Shown in pieces: positions 1-11,575 of a DNA stretch of 64,000 nt. The notes below the pieces were generated by a model. It was given only the letters and a program-made list of their open reading frames with translations. It was not told the origin of the DNA and searched no databases. How positions within the stretch are numbered: the stretch's first letter is position 1; every line of letters starts with the position of its first letter. Source of the stretch: Escallonia rubra (lineage: Eukaryota; Streptophyta; Magnoliopsida; Escalloniales; Escalloniaceae). The position numbers and the translations under genes are program-made. The DNA lies in NCBI GenBank assembly GCA_033065855.1, contig JAVXUO010000192.1:434001-498000 (forward strand). The letters run 5' to 3'.

Positions 1-408
1 ATGGGTTTATCTATAAATTAGCGACGAAAATTCCATTGCTAATTGTATTTTTCATATTTTAATTTATTTTCTTTTTTTCAAAAATAATTTAATCGGTAAA
101 TATTTAGCGACGAAATAAACTTTTTAGCGACGGATATTCTGTCGCTAAATGTGCTTTTTAACGACGGAATATACCGTCGTTAAAAGTTCAGAATTAGGTA
201 TACTCTTTAGCGACGAAATTAATTCGTCGCTAAAAATCAATTTTTTAAAAAAATAAGTTTTTTATTTTTTTAATGCCCAAACCTGTAATAAAAAAATCAA
301 GCCTAAACAATAAGACACAATCCCCAAATGCACATTAGGGTTAAATAATTGCTGATCGATCATCAATTATTTAACCCTACAACAGACATAAAACAACTAT
401 ATATAACT

Positions 409-1480
409 TTAAAAAATGTTTACTATAACGAAAAATAAAATGTACAAGCCGGGAACCGGATACAACCGGTTAAGGGAGGGGAGAAGAGTACAAGCCGATA
501 GGGGGTACAAACTGGGAGGGCACGAGAGGGGGCTCATATGGGTTTCCGAGTCCCGGATCTGGATCCTGCTGCTCCGGAGCCGGCTCGGCATGTCCAGTAG
601 CAGTGCCCTGCTGATCCTGCTCCCTGATCATCCTCAACACCACCGTAGCAATGCGCTGGATCTCCTCCTCGTCCAACAGACGCTGCGCAGCCGGTGTCTG
701 TGGAGGGGCAACAGGGGTGGGGACGCTCCTATCACGGCACGTGCAGTAGTGCTAGGTAGGTCGCGTATGCGGCCTTTCGGTCGATTGACGACCTCCGGTG
801 TATCCAGCCATCGCTTCAACGCCCCAGTACTCGCACCCGTACTAGTGGACGCTGATGGTTGTCCGGATTGTTGCTCGGACCCCCTAAGTTGTTCATACGA
901 GGCCTGCAAAAATAGTGATTTAAAGATAATATGTTAGGGCATTAACGCAACAAACATTGAATAGAAAGACAAAAAAATAACAAATTAAACAAATTGAGTC
1001 GAACTTACATCGATCCACTGGGCAATATCTGAAACATAGTCGCCCGCCAGGTGCGCCTCGTCCTTGTCCTTCTTCCGCACGTGCGTCTGACTATAGTCAG
1101 AGCTACGATCTCATCCTCCTCCAGGTCCGGGTGCTTGACCGTATTCATGTGTCGGATGACGTCGTGTGGCACCGACCCCCCCTGTGTGCGTCGGATCTTT
1201 GTTATGTCTGTTCTCGGCCCCGCTCTTACTCTTGGCATCCCAGCCTAGATCCGCAACCCACCGATCAATCATCTGCCCCAATACAGTTGGAGATATCCAA
1301 TGCGGGGGATATACGATTATAGGCAAGATAAGTACTACATTCTCTGCACATAAAATGATCCAAACAGAGGCATGTAGGTAATGATGACTAAGTGCCACAA
1401 GACGCTACTTGTCCTCAAATGAGGCCCTATGGTCTATTATCCTGTCTGTAGCCAATTCCACTAGTGAATTCATCAGATTG
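409..1480 (-). pseudogene. CACTA second ORF, Ptta/En-Spm-type plant transposase (broken)
   Basis: Read on the minus strand, frames between about 1400 and 1011 give PTVLGQMIDRWVADLGWDAK, then KIRRTQGGSVPHDVIRHMN, then GDYVSDIAQWID. A donor GTAAGT follows, and an acceptor TTTTTGCAG before base 903 restores the reading as ASYEQLRGSEQQSGQ. The pattern 'N-R-x-HTGGS ... WID' is what I know from the Ptta/En/Spm plant transposase family, the second protein of CACTA elements. Changes of frame near 1240 and 640 break it, so it cannot make a full protein. The distal part (470-676) is a low-complexity acidic/proline stretch. Family assignment is from motif memory. Confidence 0.6.
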
Positions 1481-1589
1481 GACCTAAGCTAGTTGAGCTA
1501 GAATAATCAGTAACTATACATAATCTCATTAAAAGTTTGATATTATTTTCTGATATTATTTTCCCTTCAGATGCTATATTTTTTTCCAG

Positions 1590-2200
1590 GCTCTAGATAA
1601 ATGTCAACTTGGTGATGTAGTTCGTGCCAAGGAAGAGAAGCTAGAGTATACAGGTCAAATATATCAGACTTTCCAAATATTGTTTCCCTAAAATTTTTGC
1701 TAAAGAGATTACTAATAAAAATGGTCATGCAGTGGTTGAAAATGGAGAAAATTTGAGTGTGGGCCAAAGGCAGTTATTCTGTCTTGGAAGAGCTCTGCTA
1801 AAGAAAAGCAGAATTCTGGTTTTGGATGAAGCAACAACATCGGTAGATTCTGCAACATATGGAGTGCTACACCATATCATAAGCCAAAAGTTTAAAGATC
1901 GAACAATAGTCACAATAGCTCACAGGATCCACACTGTCATAGATAGTGATCTCGTCTTGGTCCTTAGTGAAGGTAAGTGTATAATCATACATTTAAATAT
2001 CTAGGCATGTAACCTATAGTATCCTTTGCTTAAAAAAAGGATATTGATGCCAACCTACTTATGTATGAGCAGGAAGAGTAACAGAGTATGACAAACCAGT
2101 AAGGCTACTAGAAAGAGCAGATTCTTTCTTCTCAAAACGCATAAAAGAGTACTCCATGAGATCACATAGTTTCAACAGCTTCGCAAGGTTACAAGACTGA
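1590..2200 (+). pseudogene. ABCC-type (MRP) ABC transporter C-terminal fragment, three exons, inside CACTA
   Basis: Exons 1590-1653, 1733-1972 and 2073-2200 join in phase at GT-AG introns and read 143 residues to a TGA. The product is the last part of the second nucleotide-binding domain of a plant ABCC transporter. It has the signature LSVGQRQ (about residues 29-35), Walker B ILVLDEAT (49-56), D-loop SVDSAT, the switch histidine in TIAHRIHT (H85) and a typical C-terminus ending SFNSFARLQD. The Walker A half, membrane domains and first NBD are missing, and no start codon or promoter is visible. Full proteins of the family are about 1,450-1,550 residues. The fragment lies between CACTA ends, on the strand opposite to the element's transposase-like ORF. 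I therefore read it as host exons captured by the transposon. Open frame and splice phases are intact, so capture may be fairly recent or the piece may be transcribed. Confidence 0.85.
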
Positions 2201-2750
2201 ATTTTGATACTCATCATTCCAAGATAGCTAAGTCGTGGAGGGTCATTCCAAAAAAAAATTCTAATCTATATACACATATGTATAGCATAAAGAACACCCA
2301 CACACAACCTATATACCCAGCAAAATACCAGTAAAAAAATTTAGACTAAACGAATAAATTTGGAAGAATTATACATATTCAATGCGAAATTGAGCTACAA
2401 ATTATGAAACAAATTCTAATCAAAATCCCATCATTTTGAATCCATTCAAATAATTTCTAGGGTAGAAAAAATAATTAGGGTGTTACGTTGGGAACTTACC
2501 TTCTAATAAAGAAGGCACAATAGCCGGTGGCAGTGGAGGGCGTTGGCGGCGGTGGCGGGCTTTTCATGCGGCGGCAGTGGAGGGATTTTCACGCGGGGGC
2601 AATGTAGTGGAGGGCCTTTAACTTGCGGCAGTGGAGGGGGATCGCCAGAGGTGGGTCACCGTGGAGGTTGGTCGCCGAAGCTCAGAACAGCGGTGGGTGA
2701 TTTTTAGAGAGAGAAACGGGGAAAGAAAAAGCAGATCTGGATGTTTTAAT
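2201..2750. other. CACTA internal non-coding stretch with GGC/GTGGAGG repeats
   Basis: No gene is seen. 2490-2690 is rich in imperfect copies of GGCGGCAGTGGAGGG. A related stretch occurs at 38695-38835 in the second CACTA element, preceded in both by TACCTTCTAAT-AAGAAG. It is therefore part of the element family, perhaps the 5' untranslated region of its transposase gene. Confidence 0.5.
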
Positions 2751-2754
2751 CGAG

Positions 2755-3100
2755 AACTTTTAGCGACGGGAGCTTCCCGTCGCTAAAAGTCCGTCGATAA
2801 ATGACAGCATTTACCGACGAAAGTTGTAGCGACGGCACAATTCCGTCGCTAAAACAATTTTATAAAACCCTAAAAAAAAACTAATTTTGTAAAAAAGTTT
2901 TATCGACGGTAATTCTGTCGCTAAAAGACCGTCGCAAAAACATTGTCGGCAAAAACTTTTGCCGACGGTTACTTCGTCGATAATAAGTTTTTAACGACGG
3001 AGTTTTACCGACGGTTTAATCCGTCGGTTAAAGTCGTTTTACAGACGGATTGTTTTCCGTCAGTAAAAATCCGTCGCTAAAAACGTATTTTCTTGTAGTG
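2755..3100. repeat. CACTA right subterminal repeat region
   Basis: A dense array of TTTAGCGACGG and its complement CCGTCGCTAAA, in direct and inverted orientation, runs up to the terminal TCTTGTAGTG. In CACTA elements such subterminal repeats bind the element's own TnpA-type protein. Confidence 0.85.
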
Positions 3101-3235
3101 AGTTAAGAAATCAAGTTACTGTAGAAGTTTTGATAGAGATATTTATTGGGGTTTTCTTTGCGAATTTGAGATGATTAAATAGTTAAGAATTGATCGATTG
3201 ATTGACTAACGCTCCAGAAATTCCGGGGTGTTGCA

Positions 3236-3252
3236 GTTGGTATCCGAGCGTA
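3236..3252 (+). other. Primer-binding site of the gypsy element
   Basis: TTGGTATCCGAGCG directly after the LTR end (GGTGTTGCA) resembles TGGTATCAGAGC, the complement of the 3' end of initiator methionine tRNA that primes many plant LTR retrotransposons. One base differs from the usual core. Confidence 0.75.
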
Positions 3253-4972
3253 GGAATGAAATTCTATAGACTCCTAAGCTTAAGATAAATTGTGATTGAA
3301 TAAGACTTTGAGAAGTTGGATTAGATTTTGACAAGTAATTTTATGTTCTAATAAAAGATTGAGATTTGGGTTGATACGCAATAGTGGAATGCATGATATT
3401 TGCCTTTAGAATTAAAAGGTTTAACCAAAGAGGATGATTGAAACATAAGTTTATGATCTTTTGGTGTCCTTGAGTATCTCTATCGAATCGAGATATAACT
3501 AGTATGTAACTTAAGGATTTAAGCTTTGGTGGATGCGCAATACATGTGTGAAGAATTAGATTTTGGGTACTTTTAAGATAGTACTTTTCTCTATGATGGA
3601 CTTGATAATAGTTTGAACCGGTTACCTTTAAGGCATCAGAGTGTGCAGCAGAAGCATGGCAGTTATAGTTCCGGTCTTTGGTGTGAGGTGTAATTAGTGC
3701 TCAAAGAAATTAGTTATCCATATTGGCTAAGTCAAACTGGTATGCTTCGAAGGTTATTCGATGGTACTGGTTTTTGTGTCAAACTAATAAATATAAACTG
3801 AAAAGATATGTATCTTTAAGTGATCTCGTGGTTTTGATTGGTAAATTTCATAGACATTGCATCGTTACAAATTTTAATTGGGCCTTAGACATTAAGTTTG
3901 TGGTCTTGGTAGTTAATGGAATATAGATAGGTAGATTAGGCTTGATACTGTATTGAGTAACCATGTGTTTGAGATACTAATATTTTTGTGGGTGTACGAC
4001 TCTCGAACTTGATGTCGGCAATTTGAGCAGGTATTGTTATGTTTGTAAGCTTGATAAGATGGTTGATGCATTAGGTTGGAAGCGTGTCAACAACATGGCA
4101 ACTTTAGTTATTAGTTAGGCTTAGGTATTAGTGAAATGTCATTTTGAGAGTATAGAGATGACTCGAAGTGTAGTTTTGTATAGGTGTAAATTTCGATCAC
4201 CTATATGATAGTATGAGACTACGAGAACTGAAATTCAAACTTGATTGTCATCTTGGCGTGAGGTTCTACGACTATTAAAGCGTAAGTGATGAGTTGATAG
4301 GTTAACACTTAGCATTACCTAATTAATAGGAACTGTGATGTTTGGGATTTTAAGGGACATGAATTTTGGTGTGGAGAGCGCTAAGTGGAAATTTTCCTTC
4401 CACATCATGACTTTTTAGAACAAGATTTCGTTGAATAAGAGCACTTTTGAGTTGCAATCCATACTTAGGAAAAATAAAGTTGCGTGACAAAGTGTAGAGG
4501 GTCACTGGCTTGACATTGTTTTGATTGGACACCAGAACTTAGGCTTTGGATCTTATGTCCAAATTATGATAGGTAGAAGGTATGTGCATATACTGAAGTG
4601 TTGCGGAGGTGAATTGATGTTCACGAGTAATGATGGTTTAAGAGGTGCACTTTGGGCTTTAGCACGTAGGCCAGAGTCTTATATTGATTAGTGTACATGA
4701 CTTAATCGACCTCAAGATATGAACTATCATAGAACAAAGGGGTGAAATCGAGGGCAAGAACTCTTTGCTCACTGTCTTTAACTGCATTAAGCGATTTATT
4801 CTTTTTTTGGCAAAAATGCAATTTATGTCTTTAGTTTGATTATTAATGGAGTCACAATATTTAAGAGAACATGTCAGGGTGTTACGTGGATTGAAAAACT
4901 CGAGGAAGTTTTTTTTTCTTTTGAGCTGGTTATATGTGATTGTGAAATCTCAATATTAGCGAGTTCAAAATT
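3253..4972 (+). other. Non-coding internal region of the gypsy element
   Basis: No reading frame longer than about 70 codons and no gag or reverse-transcriptase motif is seen. The stretch is retrotransposon-internal by position only. Confidence 0.5.
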
Positions 4973-5335
4973 TTGGAGGTGTGGGTTTTGAAGTTAGAAA
5001 TATGCAAGATTGATTCTGAAGGACTATTACAATTAGGCAGTCGGTTGTGTGTCCTTAATGATGAGAAGCTGAGGCGATTATTATTATTCGAGGCTCATAG
5101 TTCACATTTTCCAGTGCATCAGGGAGACAGTCCGATGGGAGAGTCTTTAGTAGTTTTCTCTGTTCTTTGTGATTGTATTTTTCGTATTGGGGATAGGGAC
5201 CCTCCTGTAGATCTTATTCCAATAGCTATGCGGGATTTTGATACTATTTTGGGCATAGATTGGTTGTCTTCTAACCATGCTTTTGTTGACTGTCATGGGA
5301 AATTGGTTAGACCTTATAGTTTAGCAACGACTTAA
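4973..5335 (+). pseudogene. gypsy pol remnant: integrase zinc-binding piece joined to protease piece
   Basis: The 120-residue frame has two recognisable halves. Residues about 14-50 (SEGLLQLGSRLCVLNDEKLR then EAHSSHFPVHQG) look like the spacer and H-H part of the integrase zinc-binding domain of chromovirus-type Ty3 elements. Residues 55-120 (GESLVVFSVLCDC, then MRDFDTILGIDWLSSNHAFV) look like the C-terminal half of a gypsy aspartic protease. In an intact pol the protease lies before, and integrase after, reverse transcriptase and RNase H, so the order here is reversed and RT/RNase H is absent. The piece is a rearranged relic and unlikely to be functional. Confidence 0.75.
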
Positions 5336-5595
5336 TGGTACAAATAGATATAGGTTAAAAGGTAGAGAGCACTTACACCGAGGTGGAACTTGTGATTACT
5401 TAAGGTAATATTTATCGGTGGGTCAAGTGAGTTAAATGCACATCGTACTTTGAGGCCTTTAGTGCGTCTACTTTGTGAGTCGCTCGAAAATGTACTTAGG
5501 TTCGTTTAAATGGATATAGTTATATAAGCATTTGAACTATGTCATTGGATATTTGAAATCATACATGCTTACAAGCAGCAACTTAAGGGACACCA

Positions 5596-5631
5596 TATTT
5601 CGAGGACGAAATATTAATAAGTGGGGGAGAA
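5596..5631 (+). other. End of pol-like region and polypurine tract
   Basis: CGAGGACGAA followed by AAGTGGGGGAGAA lies directly before the TG that opens the 3' LTR at 5632. A conserved 'RGRxx' tail plus a G-rich polypurine tract is the usual arrangement at the 3' end of plant Ty3/gypsy internal regions. The tract primes plus-strand DNA synthesis. Confidence 0.8.
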
Positions 5632-6102
5632 TGTAATACCTCGAACATTGATATTGTTTAGCCGGTTAACTTAACTTTTAGCAAAGATTTTCATGCGCAA
5701 CATTTAGCATCAATTAGCGTGACTAATTTTTATCGGCAATCTTTAGCGACAAATTTTAGGAACCATAAGTTGAAATTTAACGATAGCTATTAAAAGTTAT
5801 GTTAATCGGAGCCTTTAGTATTGATTAGCACGCGTGAATGACATTTTTGGGAACCTTTAGCGACAATTAGAGAAGTGGGGTTACTTGGAAATATAAATTT
5901 TATTGGGGTTATTGGATAATTAAAAGAATACAAAAATCTGATTTTTAGGTTAGTCAACTCTTTATTTTTTTGGAAACAAAATTTAAGAGGGAATAAAGGA
6001 GAGAGAACAAGAGAAAATTGATCTTTTTGAACTTATTCCATTTTCCGTTATAAAAAGTCAGATTCAAGAGACGAGAGAGGGAAAGACATGGAGACATTTC
6101 GG

Positions 6103-6103
6103 T

Positions 6104-6152
<49 letters not shown>

Positions 6153-6178
6153 CAGAGAGAGAGAGAGGAAGAGGAAGA
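6103..6178. repeat. Compound (TA)n(GA)n microsatellite
   Basis: About 16 TA units pass directly into about 18 GA-rich units and then GAAGAG repeats, within the gypsy 3' LTR. Confidence 0.95.
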
Positions 6179-6597
6179 GGAAGAGAGTTTTTGCCGACAA
6201 GTTTCCGGCGAGTTTTGTAGAGTCTTCCAGTAAGATTTTTCTAGTCCTTTTTCTCTCAATTTATTCATTGTTGTATGAGATATGAGACTAAATTTCTGAT
6301 TTGTGTTGTGCGTGAAGTGAGGGCAGCCATGGTGGCTGCAGTAGTGTGCGTTGGTTTGTGGGTTAAGGGAGAAACAAAATGCTACGGTTGCAAGGGGAAA
6401 GCCACTGCCATGGATGCTGTGAAGATGGTATTTTGGAGGGTGTAGTATGTGCCGTGAGGTGTTTGTGGGTGAGTTTTATGGCTGTGAGAAGGGGGTGCAG
6501 CCGTGAAGGAAATGGGTATGAGAGTGCATGTGTGGGTGCGAGCGTTGGGCAAGAGGAAGAGCTACTGCCGTGAGGCAGTAGCTATGATGGTTGTATC

Positions 6598-7216
6598 CAG
6601 GGGCGGATCCAGGAAGTCCAACCGGGGGGGACCAAAATGTCATAAAAAAAAATTAACGGCTAACATAAAGAATTCACGTCACGATTGAATACGTTAAATG
6701 CAGAATAGATTATTCAATTTGCCTAATAATCATATAATTTAACTATTTATAATGCTTTATTTAACTTGTAAAGTTAGTCAACAACAAAATACTAATCTTG
6801 CATGAACGAAACTTACTTTTATTGTATATATGTATTATTAGTGTGATATCAATTATATGATGACAATAATCACGTATAAGTTAACACACTATAAGAATTT
6901 AAATTAAAAAAAAAGAACTAACCTTGATATATTAGTGTTTACTTTAAAATCTGGAGATTTAGAATTTGGAAGAATAAAGATGGACAAGAGAAGGAGAAAG
7001 ATAAAGACTACCACGGCTGGTGGCACAAAAAGTAAAAAAAAATTACAAAATGAAATATAATACATTGAGTAATTAAAATGGTAGTAATTAAATATTTTAA
7101 ACATAACTATCTATTATTTAAAACAATTAAAAAAAATCTCAAACTTTGGGGGATGTGTGTGGGTGGGGGGTGGGGGGGGCATGGCCCGCCTTGGTCATGC
7201 TTGGGCTCCGCCCCTG
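6598..7216. mobile_element. Non-autonomous hAT element (619 bp)
   Basis: The ends CAGGGGCGGATCC (6598) and GGCTCCGCCCCTG (to 7216) are imperfect terminal inverted repeats. An exact 8-bp duplication, GTTGTATC, flanks them at 6590-6597 and 7217-7224. Eight-bp duplications and CAGGGG ends are the hallmarks of hAT transposons. No transposase frame is present. It sits inside the gypsy 3' LTR, so it is younger than that LTR. Confidence 0.93.
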
Positions 7217-9542
7217 GTTGTATCCATTTTTTTTTGTGTAGTGTGTTTGGTGGGAGTTTCGTTTGTGTGTCTAAACCCATTTGAGTCTGTGTGTTTGTGT
7301 GTAACTATGAGTGCATGAACGTGCGTTTGTGTGGCAGAGACAAGGAGGAAGTGGGTAGTGCCCTTTTGTGTGAACCTGAGTGTGCTAAATGGTGTGCATG
7401 TTTGTATTTGAACAAGAAGAAGACCCACTGCCGTGAGGCAGTGGGTGTGGAATGTATGAGTGTGTTTAATTGTTGAGAGTGTGTGTTTTTATGTGAGATG
7501 TGAGGGTGTTTGTATGTACTAGAGTGAGTGTCAAGCAAGAAAAAAAGGGCTGCCTTGAGGAGTTGAGGGGGTTCTACGTGAGGGTAATTCTGGGTTTGGA
7601 CAGAGGTGGAAGAAAAAGAAGATGATGAACATTGATGGGCTTATGTTGTAAACTGGTACACTATGCTTGCACAGTTGTATCATGTGGCTATTGGGTACTG
7701 TATAATTTTTGAAAAATGTTGAAAGTTTACAGAAAGGATCTTAGGTCAATATTAGAATTACTGTTAAAATTTCATATTTATCTGATATCGTTTGGTACTT
7801 TTAATATTTTTTATAATTTCAGCTCTTCTAATTTTTTTTTGGAGTCTTTAGAATTCATATTAAATTCTGAAAAAATTACAATAATGTTTTTGAAGCAAAA
7901 GATGACTCAATTTCAGTTTCGTAAAATTTAGAGTTGATTTGGTACTATTATCGATATCGCATATGATTTAGCTAAACATATGATTTTAAAATGATTTCGA
8001 CACTTATTAATTTTTGATTTTAATTTATGTATTATCATTGTATATTGTAAAGCTATTGTAAAATTTATGAGACTTTGATTTGAGCTAAAATTATTAATAG
8101 CTACTTTTGAGGTTTTCTGGTATTTAAAGAAATTAATTTAATTCGAAAATATTCAAAAATTTAGAAAATTTATATTTTTGACTTTGCTGTAATAAAGTTT
8201 TATTATATGTTATTATAAATTTTGGGTTATCATTAGGCCTTAAGGAGTGTGCGGGATTTTTCGGTTAGGTATGGCTGTCTGTAAACTCCGTTTCAATTTG
8301 GTTCGAGTTGAGAGTATCGGAGTTGGTAACGTTTAAGAAAGTAGCTTTGGATTCATAGTTTATGAGTCTAGATTCCTTTTTGATAAATATTTTGTCAATA
8401 TAGGTTAAATCAAAGGATCTGAGCGAAGTTGCTTAGCAGCGTGCATAGCTTGGATTGAGGTAAGGAATTTCTATCCGAACCTAACTCCTCTAATTGATTC
8501 GTATGTTATTCTGATTTGTTATCGAATCTCCTTGAAAACTGTTATATTTGTTATGAGAATGCATTATTTGCCTTTAAACCCTTGCTTTGAGCCTTAAGCG
8601 TTTGTTAAAAATTTCTTATCAATGCTCATTATTTATTACTCACTCAGCATCGATTTATTCATTGAATTAGTGATTATTGTACTATGTATATTGACATGAG
8701 TTAGTGTATTGAGGCGTTATAAGGATGGTCTGTATTAGGGGTGATATAAGGATGGTCCATTATTGCGGGAGATGCTAATACCTTAAGGGTCTAGTTAGTG
8801 TTCATATGCATATGTAACTACAGTGTTAGTGAGCATCGCCTATGTGACTTTGCTAAGTGTTTTCTTGCACTGCCTGCGTGATTTGAAAATTTACTCATGT
8901 TTAATATACCATTTGTATTGTTTATAATGTAATCGAAATTACTTTTATTAATTTCTGATTTGAGAGATTGAGTTGAATTTTTCCATATATTGCCGTTGAA
9001 ATGAATCCTCTAAATCGTTTGTTTTCCTCTTCTGCATTTTTTAGTGACCTTACTGAGCTCCAGAAAGCTCACCCATTTTTCTGTTCCCTTCTGCGGGTAT
9101 TAACATCAGAAGATTTTTGGATTGGTTAGAGCCGGATGATGGAGTTGGTTTATATTTTTTTTATTTATTATTTCGTTTACTTAAGCCCCTACTAGGGAAT
9201 CAGTGTTTAACTCACTAAATTGAGTACTTGATGCCAAGGAAAGTGGGTTCGTACTTACGTGGAGGTGCCACAAAGGCTGCAGTCCGCGTCAGCTTCCAAG
9301 TATGTTGATGTGAGACACAGCAAGGGTGGAACAAGGGCAGAGACCAAGGGCTTCCCAGACAGAGCTCGAGGGTGGCAGTGCTGCGAGGGCGATAGCGCGC
9401 GATGAATACACGATGACAGTCACAGTCCGATGCTTAGGTCCAGAGTCAGGGTACTGTATGTTTCTCTCTCTAGAATTCTAGAGTGAGAAAGTGAAAATGT
9501 CCAAATGTTCATCTGTTATGCTCAAATGAATTCTCAAGACCT

Positions 9543-9552
9543 CTATTTATAG
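9543..9552 (-). promoter_or_regulatory. TATA box of the solo LTR
   Basis: CTATAAATAG on the minus strand is a good match to the plant TATA consensus. It is positioned between the repeat-rich U3 and the last 315 bp of the LTR, as expected for a retrotransposon promoter. Confidence 0.6.
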
Positions 9553-9949
9553 AGATTGAGATGATGATGTCATTAACCGACACGTGGCGCTCCCCGAGAG
9601 TGACACGTCACCGGGGGGTCCATAGATGCCGGTGCTCCACGGACTGTCGGATCGCATATTCAACCGGCCTGCTCCTCACAGCGTCGCTCTGTCTGTCTGG
9701 AAAGACTGGCTCCCACCGCATTGGTGTGGCCAGAGAACCCCCTTGATCTAGCCTCCAATCCAAGCCCTTGCGGAGTCCCACAGGCCTGGCAGCGGTGGGG
9801 AAGACCCGACGCCCAACTGCCAGGTGAACTAGGCGCGATGCCCTCCGAAGACCTGCTCCCGTCTCGGAGTGACCCGGGGGTCATAGTCCCTAGGGGTGCC
9901 GACGCAAGCCCCCAGTGCCGGAGCACGTAGGCCAGTCACGCAGGCACCC

Positions 9950-10806
9950 TAACGGAGATAGTGTCCCGGAGGAGTCGTCTATTCCGCAGGCCAAGGTAGC
10001 ATCCCGGAGGAGCCGTCTACCCGGCCGGCCAAGGTAGCATCCCGGAGGAGCCGTCTACCTGGCGGAAGGGGAGTTGAAGAGCTCCCTGGCAGAGATAGTG
10101 TCCCGGAGGAGTCGCCTATCCCCGCGGGTGAGTCCTTATGCCGGAGCACTCGGAGCATGTCAAGGTAGCATCCCGGAGGAGCCGTTTACCCGACTGGCCG
10201 AGGTAGCATCCCGGAGGAGCCGTCTACCTGGCGGAAGGGGAGTTGAAGAGCTCCCTGGCAGAGATAGTGTCCCGGAGGAGTTGCCTATCCCCGCGGGTGA
10301 GTCCTTATGCCGGAGCACTCGGAGCATGTCAAGGTAGCATCCCGGAGGAGCCGTCTACCCGACTGGCCGAGGTAGCATCCCGGAGGAGCCGTCTACCTGG
10401 CGGAAGGGGAGTTGAAGAGCTCCCTGGCAGAGATAGTGTCCCGGAGGAGTCGCCTATCCCCGCGGGTGAGTCCTTATGCCGGAGCACTTGGAGCGAGTCA
10501 AGGTAGCATCCCGGAGGAGCCGTCTACCCGACTGGCCGAGGTAGCATCCCGGAGGAGCCGTCTACCTGGCGGAAGGGGAGTTGAAGAGCTCCCTGGCAGA
10601 GATAGTGTCCCGGAGGAGTCGCCTATCCCCGCGGGTGAGTCCTTGTGCCGGAGCACTCGGAGCATGTCAAGGTAGCATCCCGGAGGAGCCGTCTACCCGA
10701 CTGGCCGAGGTAGCATCCCGGAGGAGCCGTCTACCTGGCGGAAGGGGAGTTGAAGAGCTCCCTGGCAGAGATAGTGTCCCGGAGGAGTCGCCTATCCCCG
10801 CGGGTG
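9950..10806. repeat. 169-bp tandem repeat, about 5 units
   Basis: Units start at 10074, 10243, 10412, 10581 and 10750, exactly 169 bp apart and about 95% alike. Each unit holds three shorter copies of GTGTCCCGGAGGAG / GCATCCCGGAGGAGCCGTCT. The block lies in the U3 of the solo LTR. Because 169 is not a multiple of three, the long frames here are repeat artefacts. Confidence 0.95.
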
Positions 10807-10894
10807 ATGTACACTCCGGAGAGTGGGTTGAAGCATGTTCCATGACCAAGGCAAGGTGCGCATGGTGTGATGAATGAGTGTGGTGCCCGGGGGC

Positions 10895-11290
10895 ATGATG
10901 ACATGATTGTGGCGCATGGGCGCGATGAAGTGAGTAAGGTGCCGGGGGCACGTCTATGTCAATGGCGCGGCGCATGGGCGCGATGGAGTGCGTAAGGTGC
11001 CGGGGGCATGTTTGTGTCAATGGTGGCGCATGGGCGCGACAGAGTGCGTAAGGTGCCGGGGGCACGTTGGTGTCAATGGTGGCGCATGGGCGCGACAAAG
11101 TGCTTATGGTGTCGGGGGCATGTTTGTGTCAATGGTGGCGCATGGGCGTGACAAAGTGCTTATGGTGCCGGGGGCATGTTTGTGTCAATGGTGGCGCATG
11201 GGCGCGACAAAGTGCTTATGGTGCCGGGGGCACGGTAGTGTGACAGAGAGCCTGGGGGCACGGCTGTATCAGCGGCGCGGCGCATGGGCG
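10895..11290. repeat. 56-bp tandem repeat, about 6-7 units
   Basis: GCGCATGGGCG recurs at 10912, 10970, 11026, 11082, 11138 and 11194, with spacing 58, 56, 56, 56 and 56. Each unit also contains GTGCCGGGGGCA. Second array in the U3 of the solo LTR. Confidence 0.93.
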
Positions 11291-11299
11291 CGGCGAAGT

Positions 11300-11575
11300 G
11301 TTGGAGTGTGACGCCCGGACGTTGGTGACGGGGTCACGGAGACGACGTCCGGGCGACGGATGATGAGCGTCAGGGAGTTGTGTCTGGGCGACGGGGTCGC
11401 GGAGTTGTGTCCGGGCGACGGGGGTCGCAGAGTTGTGTCCGGGCGACGTGGTCGCGGAGTTGTGTCCGGGCGACGGGAGGTTGTTGCAGGACGGACGTCG
11501 CGAGGTTGATGTACGAATGTCCGTAAGGTGATGCACGACGGACGTCGCGAGGTTGATGTCCGGATGATGGGCGAA
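11300..11575. repeat. About 27-bp tandem repeat (GTTGTGTCCGGGCGACG)
   Basis: GAGTTGTGTC(C/T)GGGCGACG recurs near 11373, 11402, 11429 and 11456. Degenerate GACGGACGTCGCGAGGTTGATG copies continue to about 11575. Third array in the same solo LTR. Confidence 0.85.

Larger units (their letters stand above)
1..3100 (-). mobile_element. CACTA (En/Spm-like) transposon, left end outside the window
   Basis: The right terminus is at 3091-3100, where the plus strand reads TCTTGTAGTG, the complement of the CACTA-family end CACTACAAGA. Inside it (about 2755-3090), and again at 60-235, are many copies of the subterminal motif TTTAGCGACGGA in both orientations. Bases 1-560 match, in inverse orientation, the left half of the nested element at 56266-57437. 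From that match I infer that only about 150 bp of the left end is missing, for a total near 3.2 kb. Inside are a minus-strand TnpA-like pseudogene and plus-strand ABC transporter exons. The element is inserted in the 5' LTR of a gypsy element: 3101-3210 matches 11975-12090. The 3-bp target duplication cannot be tested because the left flank is absent. Confidence 0.88.

Noticed and set aside
10074..10877. Four overlapping frames of 87-98 codons with almost identical protein
   Set aside because: They are made by a 169-bp tandem repeat inside a solo LTR. The unit is not a multiple of three and there is no start context or domain.
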